From: a virus
IMG/VR virus record: IMGVR_UViG_3300009376_000098
Coordinates: 1-21,455 of that record
Strand: one strand, 5' to 3'
DNA length: 21,455 nt
Shown: one piece after another, positions 14,781-21,455 of the stretch
How positions within the stretch are numbered: the stretch's first letter is position 1
How the letters are laid out: each line of letters opens with the position of its first letter
Notes under the pieces: generated by a model
Databases searched by the model: none
What the model was told of the DNA's origin: nothing
What the model saw: only the letters and a program-made list of their open reading frames with translations
Made by a program: the position numbers and the translations under genes

Positions 14781-16388
14781 CTACTCTCCTGTAATTACTA
14801 ATCTAGTGTTTGAACTATAATCAGGGTGAGGAGATAGAGTTACAGTTGAAGTACTAACATCCCAGTCTACAGTGTGTAGCTCTTTTCTAGAAAAATCAGG
14901 AGACTCTCCTACAAAAGATGTATGAAAATATAAGCGAGAGAAGCCTGTTAGATTTAAGACTTTAGAGTTTGTGTTATTAGCAGTTGCCTCGAACCAATCG
15001 ATGAAATTAGTAGCTCCTTTCTCAGAATCTACCATAACTCTCTCAGAGTTTCCGCTCCAAAGCATTACACCATGCCCTATAGCAGTACCTTTTTTCACAT
15101 ACTCCACAAAGAAAAGCAACCCATTTACGGAACCATCCACTGCAGTCAAGTAGGCGGAAGACCCTAACCCCCCGCTTAAACTTCCTGATACTATATAGAA
15201 GTTATCGGTACTAACATCACTGTAGGGGCAATTTATAGTAATAGTGTCAGAGTATTCACCAAAAGAATTACTAAAGTAACTACCTGACACTACTCTCCAA
15301 AGAATATCGTAATCATTTGAAGATGTTCTATCAGCTACAGGAGAGACGTATTCAGCTTCTCCTGAGAAGTTTGAGATAACTATTACGTGTTGTATCGTAG
15401 ACATTCCATCAGAAACTTCTATCATCGCCTCTATCTTCTCTTCTGAAGTTGCCCTACAAACAAAGACCTCTTGGTCCAAATAAGCCTCACCTAAAACAGG
15501 TGTTATGCTTAATATATTCAAAGTAGAATCTGAATAAGATGTAAACAAGTTTGTTATTGATTCTTTAGAGAGACTAATTATAGAGTAGTTAAAAGAAGTA
15601 TTTGTAAGTGAAAGTGAAGTAACTCCCGTCTCACTTACAGGTTTAAGAGCTGGCGCTTGCCAGTCTCCAAAAAGCTGCTCATTGTTGATGAGAGCTAGCG
15701 GCTTTCTCCTACCTCTAATAAAATAACCGTCTACCTTTTCATAATAGAACTGATAAAAAGCTTCGTTATCACACGCAAGTTCATACCAATAATTAGTTGC
15801 AGTACTATTCATATAGATACTTCTAGGAAGGATCCCCCTTCTGGCAAAGCTTTCTAAATAAGTTGTATTAATAGTAGGAGTGTAATTATCTACATCAGAA
15901 TTCCAAGCGCTGTTTACATTACCGTAAAAGTATTGTATTTCCCTAGTGCCATTATTGTATCTAATCCTGCTAGACAGTAACTCATGCGGCACAACGCCTG
16001 TTATATTTGTAGGAGGGTAAACGCTGGAACCTATTATAGTAGTAAAAGCCTTAATAACAAAAGTAGCTGTTGCTACTATAGTGTCCCCTATATACCTCAT
16101 TTCGTAATAAGGAATTTCTTTAGAGTTTACACCTGCTTCTATTCGCTCTAGGTCATATTCTAAATCTATCCTGATTAAGTCTAATTCAACAGTAGTATCA
16201 AAGTCTAACCACGCACCTGGCTCGGCGGTAATAGTAGGATTATATGTATATTCATTGTCAAGAGAAACACCTTTTGGTAGCACACCTGCCTTAAGGTTTA
16301 GTTTATATAACTCTGTGCAACTACCATCTGAGTTAACATCGCCAAAGGAAAACTCCACCTTATGATTGCTGTTAAAGTCTATATCCAT
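14781..16388 (-). CDS. Beta-rich tail-surface protein, 535 aa
   Basis: ATG at 16388 has AGGA 7 nt upstream; the stop lies 1 nt before the next gene. It is rich in Ser, Thr, Asn, Tyr and Val, with predicted beta structure throughout and no membrane segment. The region 205-233 (NEAFYQFYYEKVDGYF, then RRKPLAL) resembles the motif in the next protein. The middle part (about 250-345) looks like one or two Ig-like sandwiches (TSLSLTNTSFNYSIISLS; MIEVSDGMSTIQHVIVISN). The C-terminal part (about 360-535) is a further beta domain with repeated short strands. Lying between the S8 protease and another tail protein, it is probably a structural tail or fibre-associated protein that could bind the host surface. 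No enzymatic motif is seen. Confidence 0.66.
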   Translation of the reverse strand: MDIDFNSNHKVEFSFGDVNSDGSCTELYKLNLKAGVLPKGVSLDNEYTYNPTITAEPGAWLDFDTTVELDLIRIDLEYDLERIEAGVNSKEIPYYEMRYIGDTIVATATFVIKAFTTIIGSSVYPPTNITGVVPHELLSSRIRYNNGTREIQYFYGNVNSAWNSDVDNYTPTINTTYLESFARRGILPRSIYMNSTATNYWYELACDNEAFYQFYYEKVDGYFIRGRRKPLALINNEQLFGDWQAPALKPVSETGVTSLSLTNTSFNYSIISLSKESITNLFTSYSDSTLNILSITPVLGEAYLDQEVFVCRATSEEKIEAMIEVSDGMSTIQHVIVISNFSGEAEYVSPVADRTSSNDYDILWRVVSGSYFSNSFGEYSDTITINCPYSDVSTDNFYIVSGSLSGGLGSSAYLTAVDGSVNGLLFFVEYVKKGTAIGHGVMLWSGNSERVMVDSEKGATNFIDWFEATANNTNSKVLNLTGFSRLYFHTSFVGESPDFSRKELHTVDWDVSTSTVTLSPHPDYSSNTRLVITGE

Positions 16389-16396
16389 AAGAAGTC

Positions 16397-18190
16397 CTAC
16401 TGCTTTATGCTAAAACCAACGTTCGTAGTTGTTACGTAAGGGTTGTAAGCCATTAAATTAGAAGTAGAAACATCATCATGATAAGTTAAATCTTTAGTCA
16501 AAAGAGGTGGTGTTGCAGAGCTAAACTCAGACCTATCTACACAAACCACATACCAATTCGTAGCTCCTGTTCCATCTAAATCAAAGTACCAACCACCCCT
16601 AACCGCTTCTCCTTCAATAGATTTAACTATATAGTATCTACCCCCGTAGATTGGTCCATTTGGGGGGAGTCGTCTATGTAGCGTGAAGTCTAAGGCTATA
16701 TAGTGATTCGGAAGATAATAACCTGCACCGGTAAAGTTTCCTGCAGCATCATAGTCTCGATAACCATAAGTTCTTTCACTGGTATTTACTGCTACACAAC
16801 TATTGCCTGCGCTATTCTGATAAGTAACGAACGGGTCTATAGTATGCTCATAGCTCCCTATGTTGTCTATTACCCCCGATGTCGCATTAGTAACTAACCA
16901 CTTAGCCACCTCTTGAGAAGTACAAGTAGAAGAGATACCGCTAGCAGTAGGCACTGCCTTGTCCTGTAAGAATAAAGCAATTAAACCAACTACTATCGGT
17001 GACGAGTAACTACTCCCACTTATATATCGCCACCAATGGGTACCATTTAACCAACTTGCCGCATCTAATGAAGCATTGGCGCTAGGCACTACAAGACTTT
17101 CACCTGGAGCTTGTAACATCAACGCCTTTCCATAAGCAGCCCATTCAGCAATAGTGTCTGTTTTAGTAGATACCCCTATAGTAAATGAAGGGAGTCCAAG
17201 TTGATTGTCTCCTTCCGTTCTATTCCAAGCAGTAGTAGTATAGCCTCCATTAAAAGTTCCAAATGGGGCATGATGTCCTACCCCTTTATAGAAGTCTCCA
17301 TCATCTGTATTACCCGCTGACTTAACAACAGGGATACCGTAACTCTCTTGAATATCCATAAACAAATGTTTAAAGGTGTAGTTGTCTGCAGTAGCAGGAT
17401 CACCCTCGTGAGGAACTACATTATTAATAGGGTTAAAGGAAGAACCTATTGAGAAGTTTATAACTGCATTTCTTCTTGGGGATTGCCTAAGGTGATGATT
17501 TACAATAGCCTCTAGCCCTAATTCTATATGAGGAGTAGAAATACTGCCTATATTATCGCTACAAGGTACTGTTACTATACTAGCACCAGGCGCAACTCCC
17601 ATACTAGTACCAGCAGCACACATGGCAACAAACAATCCGTGCCGATGGCTACTCTCATTAGCAATGGTTAGCTCACTGTTATCTGGATAGAACTCACCAT
17701 CAGGGGGTGTATACCAATCAGCATGTGTATCATTAGGCAGCCCATCATTAACATCAGTAACTCTACCTACTATTTCAGGATGGTCTTGTATTAAGGTAGT
17801 ATCTAAGATATAGATATTAACATCAGCACCATCCCTAGAGCTTGTATAACTTCCTGAAGCTTCTTTGTTTCCTCTACTATGTACAGCATTTAAATGCCAT
17901 ATAAGCGAAGGATCTGCAGGCGTGCTAGGGTATCCTACTGTATTAGTCCAATTAGTACTTACTTCTTCTGAGTCAGATTCTACAGGCTCATCTGAATTAA
18001 ATGCACAATTAGAGAATTCTACACCATCATCCTGAGAAACAGTATAGTCACCATCATAGTCGTAAGGATTGTCTACATCTATATGTACTAAGTATTTCCA
18101 TATTTTAAATCTATGAGTAACTGATTCAGTTAATTTGTTTCTCTCAAGAAACGCATCAACGTCTTCATTAATCTTAATACTATAAATCAT
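16397..18190 (-). CDS. Subtilisin-family (S8) serine protease in the tail-fibre operon, 597 aa
   Basis: ATG at 18190 overlaps the TGA of the gpJ-like gene (ATGA) with no good ribosome site, implying coupled translation. The S8 catalytic set is complete and in order: Asp130 in VNIYILDTTLIQDHPE, His184 in HRHGLFVAMCAAG, followed by MGVAPGASIVTVP as in subtilases, oxyanion Asn294 in VVKSAGNTDDGD, and Ser394 in GSSYSSPIVVGLIAL. The usual HGTHVA and GTSMASP are varied to HGLFVA and GSSYSSP. Residues 1-80 (YSIKINEDVDAFLERNKL; FKIWKYLVHID) could be an I9-like propeptide, followed by an acidic linker; the WHLNAVHSRG segment opens the catalytic domain. Residues about 465-597 form an extra beta domain that may anchor it. 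No signal peptide, so it is more likely virion-borne than secreted. The substrate (host surface protein or phage protein) is unknown. Confidence 0.9.
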   Translation of the reverse strand: MIYSIKINEDVDAFLERNKLTESVTHRFKIWKYLVHIDVDNPYDYDGDYTVSQDDGVEFSNCAFNSDEPVESDSEEVSTNWTNTVGYPSTPADPSLIWHLNAVHSRGNKEASGSYTSSRDGADVNIYILDTTLIQDHPEIVGRVTDVNDGLPNDTHADWYTPPDGEFYPDNSELTIANESSHRHGLFVAMCAAGTSMGVAPGASIVTVPCSDNIGSISTPHIELGLEAIVNHHLRQSPRRNAVINFSIGSSFNPINNVVPHEGDPATADNYTFKHLFMDIQESYGIPVVKSAGNTDDGDFYKGVGHHAPFGTFNGGYTTTAWNRTEGDNQLGLPSFTIGVSTKTDTIAEWAAYGKALMLQAPGESLVVPSANASLDAASWLNGTHWWRYISGSSYSSPIVVGLIALFLQDKAVPTASGISSTCTSQEVAKWLVTNATSGVIDNIGSYEHTIDPFVTYQNSAGNSCVAVNTSERTYGYRDYDAAGNFTGAGYYLPNHYIALDFTLHRRLPPNGPIYGGRYYIVKSIEGEAVRGGWYFDLDGTGATNWYVVCVDRSEFSSATPPLLTKDLTYHDDVSTSNLMAYNPYVTTTNVGFSIKQ

Positions 18191-21100
18191 GAAAGTAAGT
18201 TACCAATCCTAACCCTCTCAATACCATTACTGAAAACAGAGATGTGGTCGCTAGAAATGTCTAACCTGTTAGAAGCATTGGAGTTAGATGTTCCAATCAA
18301 AGGACTCCAATAAGAGGCGTTAGGGGGTTCTACATCTGTATGAGTACTATTACAAACATAAATATTTCCATTTACAAACACCTGAACTCCAGGTGTATAC
18401 TCAGTATCTGATGACCAAGCCGCTCCCCCTGGGGGAGAAACTGAAATAATGTGAGTATTTAACGATTCAGAGTCTAGTCTATTTACATTGATACTACCTG
18501 TAGTAATATTACCACCGTTAATAGTTGTAGTATCCTCAGAATATAGTGAGGTTGGTAATGCACCTACAGTACCTGCATTAACCGCATTTGTACCTGTTAC
18601 AACTATATGTGTTGAATCAATAGAAGCAGAGTTTATATGGTCGCCTGTAATCTCATCAGCACCTATATGATCAGCACCAATACTTTCAGCAACAATAGAA
18701 GCAGCATTCATAGAACCATCTAAAACTAATGCACCCTGTATACCTACTACAGAAGTATTTGCAGCTACCCATGAACCTCCTGCTGTATTACCACAAGTAG
18801 TTTCATTTAAAGCAGTATTTGCTACCCCATTAACATAACAAGTACCTGTTTCACCTCCTGTACGTACAATGAAAGGAATTACATGAGGTTCATTAGTACC
18901 TGTAATTGCAAAACTATCAGCAGCTACTAAGAAAGTACTAGACGCTTCTGCCCATACTTTACCAGTACCTGTGCAATCTGTTTGTGCAATACTTGTGTCT
19001 ATTATTCCATCTACCCAACACACACTGTCACTACTAGATAGACCAAAGCCACTTACATTACCATTATTATCAATCTTAACTGAGTACTCTGCTTCTAACC
19101 CATTAATAGATGTAGCTTGCTCACTGATAGTAGTAGTGTGCTCTCCTACTGTTGTGCTAACAGTATCTGTACGTTTAGCTAAAGCACCCATCCCCTCCCA
19201 CTGAAGAGTCCAAGTTTCATCTTGGTTATCTAAGGATGTAATTGTTCCTGTGCAATCGGCTTCTTTGTAACTATTTAGGTATGTACCTACTTTAGTGTCA
19301 TCTGTTAATGTAGATGCAGATATCTTACATATACCCTTCTGTTCAATAATCTTGGTATCTACACTAGCTAATGTAGCCACTGAAAGTAATACCCAATCAG
19401 TACCGTTGTATCTATAAACCTCATCATCCTTATCTGTAATAACCCATAAATCACTTATCTCAGGTTGTATAGGAGCAACACAATCATCATCTGAAGTAAT
19501 AGATGAATCTACTTCCCCTAAGACTGTACAAGTAGCTGTTGCGCTATCCCAAATAGCAGAACCTGGGGGAGTAGCAAAGGTATTAGTATTTTCATCATAC
19601 TCACCACCAGGTTGATAGAATATATAAACAGTTCTATCACTTAGAGCTAAAATATCTGCTGAGTATCTTGATGCTAAATCCCATACACTACCTGTCCAAG
19701 TATACATTTCACCTTGGTTATATGTAGTACTACCATCAATAACATTATCAGTAGGTATCCATAAATCATTAGCAAGTAAAGGTTGTGATGTACCAGCAGG
19801 AACAGTTTCTCCGCCATAAATAGTACGTTTATTATCTACTAACTCAGATAAAGCAGTTGTTATGTCAGCTTTAATAGCCCATTTATAATCGTAATTATCG
19901 CCATTATCGATATTAACTGTTTTTGAGTATTCATAATAACTACCTTTACTATGAGTTACTACAGGAGGGTTCGCAGTATTATAAATATCAGCAGTACACA
20001 ACCATAAATCACCAATTTTCTTATCTAAAATTAAATCAGAAGATATATTTATACTATCTACATAAGGCAGAGTAGCTTGTGCGTAAGTCTGAATCTTATT
20101 ATCTATTTGCGCCTGTAAATTCTCATCTAAAGCTTCAATTAGGTCGTGATATATTGTTGCAACAACAAACACAGGATGTGTAGTAATTGTACCATCAGCA
20201 GCATATACAGTTTCTACGGTACACCTATATATTTCTTCTGCCCTATAAGCTATTGATGAACCGTATGTACCACAGGGAACTACATCTCCAGAACTATCAG
20301 CAGTACATATAGTAGCAATAGGTATCCATAGGTCATTAATCTTAATAGTAAGATTGCCTTGTGCATCTGTATCCTTAGGAACTCCTGGGGTAGTATAAAT
20401 TGTACGTTTACCATCAGTTAGATCAGCTAATGCTGCTACATTAGAAGACCCTTCAATTTCCACCCACCCTTGTGTTACAGGAGTAGTATCTAGGTTACTA
20501 TATCTAAAGGTAGTTACAACACCAGCAGCATTAGTTTCAATATATAAATCACCTTCTACCATTCCAGTCTGTGTAGTACGATCACTACCAGAGAAGACGT
20601 GCACCATGTTATTAGTAGTACCAGTAATATAACTAACTAGGTTAGTTCCATCGATTACAGCATCATCTAAAGCTGTTTCACCTGTAAGAATATCTGTAAT
20701 AGCAGCATCAGCGTTATAAGCCTTAATAAAAGATATACCTAAAGCATTTCCGGGAGCAGTCCTCCAACTTAGAGTACCAGTACTACTACCATCATCAGCT
20801 TCATACCTATAGATAGCTGTAACAGTTAGTGGTGTAGCTTGTGAGGTATCAATCCATAAATCCCCGAAATTCATACCTGCTACAGGTTCGGTAATCTGGA
20901 AGAATCCCCTAATTTGGCCATCCGCTACTTCTTGGGTATCAACAAGAGATTGAACTGCGTCTATTGTTTCTTTATCTGTTACCGCTAACCAAGCAGGGGG
21001 TACTTGTGACGTATCCCAAACATAACGTTGACTATCATCTGAGTCTATCCAAGTATCACCACTAACCAAAGCATCACCATTAGATTTAGTAGTAGGAGCA

Positions 21101-21455
21101 GTAGCTTGGTAAAAGCTAGAGTTTATATTTGTACGTAATGAGCTAAATATAGTTGAGTTATAGATATCCTCTTGTAAATCATCTAGTACTTTCCCCGGAT
21201 CTTGGGATGTTTGTGCAAATTTACCTGAAGTACTAAACCAATTTCCAGTTACATCATTCTTATTTCTAAATCTAATCCAGTAATAGACTGCAGCATCATT
21301 ACCTAACGAGTGACTGTATACAGCAGCTTGCGTAGTATCTAAATAAGAAGCTGTCTCTAGATTATCTACAGTATTAACCCATATTTCAGTTACATTATGG
21401 CAAGTGTAATTAGTACCCTCCCAGCTTAAAATAATAGTTGTGAATGCCCCTGTAA
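18187..21455 (-). CDS. gpJ-like central tail fibre / host-specificity protein, C-terminal 1089 aa (5' end outside window)
   Basis: The frame is open without stop from the window edge to TGA at 18187. An in-frame TTG at 21069 is not a likely start, because coding sequence continues upstream. The upstream part ends a fibronectin-III-like domain (AAVYYWIRFRNKNDVTGNWF, about 21300-21230). Then come seven beta repeats (residues 4-560 counted from 21069). Next is a DUF1983-like gpJ C-terminal domain: TVSTTVGEHTTTI (637-649), AEYSVKIDNNGNVSGFGL (660-677), STFLVAADSFAI (711-722), PFIV, then VGIQGALVLDGSMNAASI. Repeated SIGADHIGADEITGDHI follows. A CBM5/12-like module lies at 884-923 (WSSDTEYTPGVQVFVNG, then YVC and YWSPL), and the end is RVRIGNLLS. 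gpJ proteins bind the host receptor. A J-like fibre beside podovirus-type head genes is unusual. Confidence 0.88.
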   Translation of the reverse strand, partial: TGAFTTIILSWEGTNYTCHNVTEIWVNTVDNLETASYLDTTQAAVYSHSLGNDAAVYYWIRFRNKNDVTGNWFSTSGKFAQTSQDPGKVLDDLQEDIYNSTIFSSLRTNINSSFYQATAPTTKSNGDALVSGDTWIDSDDSQRYVWDTSQVPPAWLAVTDKETIDAVQSLVDTQEVADGQIRGFFQITEPVAGMNFGDLWIDTSQATPLTVTAIYRYEADDGSSTGTLSWRTAPGNALGISFIKAYNADAAITDILTGETALDDAVIDGTNLVSYITGTTNNMVHVFSGSDRTTQTGMVEGDLYIETNAAGVVTTFRYSNLDTTPVTQGWVEIEGSSNVAALADLTDGKRTIYTTPGVPKDTDAQGNLTIKINDLWIPIATICTADSSGDVVPCGTYGSSIAYRAEEIYRCTVETVYAADGTITTHPVFVVATIYHDLIEALDENLQAQIDNKIQTYAQATLPYVDSINISSDLILDKKIGDLWLCTADIYNTANPPVVTHSKGSYYEYSKTVNIDNGDNYDYKWAIKADITTALSELVDNKRTIYGGETVPAGTSQPLLANDLWIPTDNVIDGSTTYNQGEMYTWTGSVWDLASRYSADILALSDRTVYIFYQPGGEYDENTNTFATPPGSAIWDSATATCTVLGEVDSSITSDDDCVAPIQPEISDLWVITDKDDEVYRYNGTDWVLLSVATLASVDTKIIEQKGICKISASTLTDDTKVGTYLNSYKEADCTGTITSLDNQDETWTLQWEGMGALAKRTDTVSTTVGEHTTTISEQATSINGLEAEYSVKIDNNGNVSGFGLSSSDSVCWVDGIIDTSIAQTDCTGTGKVWAEASSTFLVAADSFAITGTNEPHVIPFIVRTGGETGTCYVNGVANTALNETTCGNTAGGSWVAANTSVVGIQGALVLDGSMNAASIVAESIGADHIGADEITGDHINSASIDSTHIVVTGTNAVNAGTVGALPTSLYSEDTTTINGGNITTGSINVNRLDSESLNTHIISVSPPGGAAWSSDTEYTPGVQVFVNGNIYVCNSTHTDVEPPNASYWSPLIGTSNSNASNRLDISSDHISVFSNGIERVRIGNLLS
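18301..18420 (-). other. CBM5/12-like carbohydrate-binding module in the gpJ C-terminus
   Basis: Residues 884-923 counted from 21069 show AWSSDTEYTPGVQVFVNG, then IYVCNSTHTDVEPPNASYW and SPL. The pattern W-x(4-6)-Y-x2-G-x2-V-x3-G-x-(I/V)-Y-x-C-x(4)-H-x4-P-P-x3-Y-W fits family 5/12 chitin-binding modules found in many phage tail proteins. It lies between the helical SIGADHIGADEITGDHI region and the terminal RVRIG strand, so it could be exposed near the fibre tip and bind surface glycan. Assigned by pattern only. Confidence 0.6.
19390..21060 (-). repeat. Seven 'GDLW' beta repeats in the gpJ-like fibre
   Basis: Copies begin at residues 4, 69, 173, 245, 353, 434 and 539 counted from 21069. The core is (G/N/S)-D-(L/T)-(W/Y)-(I/L/V), followed after a variable loop by a Tyr-x-Tyr/Trp strand (for example VYRYNGTDWV). 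Copies 4 and 6 share a longer unit in which KRTIY precedes NDLWIP by about 20 residues (KRTIY at 221 and 414). Loop lengths vary greatly. Repeats of this kind are common in tail-tip proteins, where they probably form stacked beta modules along the fibre. Confidence 0.75.

Noticed and set aside
1-21455. tRNA, CRISPR arrays, insertion sequences, integrase or attachment sites
   Set aside because: I found no cloverleaf, regular spaced repeats, transposase or recombinase motifs. The window is fully occupied by one phage operon.

Overview
This window looks like part of the late structural gene block of a lytic tailed dsDNA bacteriophage. Every supportable gene lies on the minus strand, so transcription runs from high to low coordinates. 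Genes are tightly packed with ATGA or TAATG overlaps or gaps of a few bases. There are no tRNAs, no integration genes and no recognisable host genes. The base composition is AT-rich except in the major capsid gene. The best-recognised marker is a major capsid protein of the N4-gp56 family. The order portal, small protein, scaffold, capsid, then internal proteins and a giant protein matches the late block of N4-like and other short-tailed phages. The host cannot be read from the sequence; a Gram-negative, possibly marine bacterium is only an inference from overall style.

In transcription order: (1) 21455-13799 is an adsorption or tail-surface region. It holds a gpJ-like central fibre (N-terminus outside the window) with seven 'GDLW' beta repeats, Cys-rich inserts and a chitin-binding-like module. 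Next come a complete subtilisin-family (S8) protease and two beta-rich tail proteins that share an R-x-KPLAL motif. (2) 13788-12820 holds three small unknown genes, one of 43 codons. (3) 12800-8043 is the head module: portal, a 111-aa linker protein, an acidic scaffold with a duplicated LSDEEF motif at its two ends, and the N4-gp56 capsid protein. The capsid gene is followed by a strong hairpin at 7999-8026. (4) 7973-1 is the set of virion-internal or ejection candidates: a capsid-adjacent protein with a HeH/SAP-like N-terminus, a repeat-rich helical protein, a 745-aa protein with a hydrophobic membrane-like cluster, a 158-aa and a 502-aa helical protein, and the first 678 codons of a giant protein.

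The giant protein appears to carry a degenerate staphylococcal-nuclease-like (SNase) domain near its N-terminus and a hydrophobic segment later. It sits where N4 places its virion RNA polymerase, but no polymerase motif lies in the visible part. The most unusual items are the S8 protease in the tail-fibre operon, the SNase-like motif in a presumed ejected protein, the Cys-rich mini-modules inserted in the gpJ fibre, and the membrane-segment cluster in a presumed virion protein. Both window ends cut through genes, so the terminase and the rest of both flanking genes are not seen.
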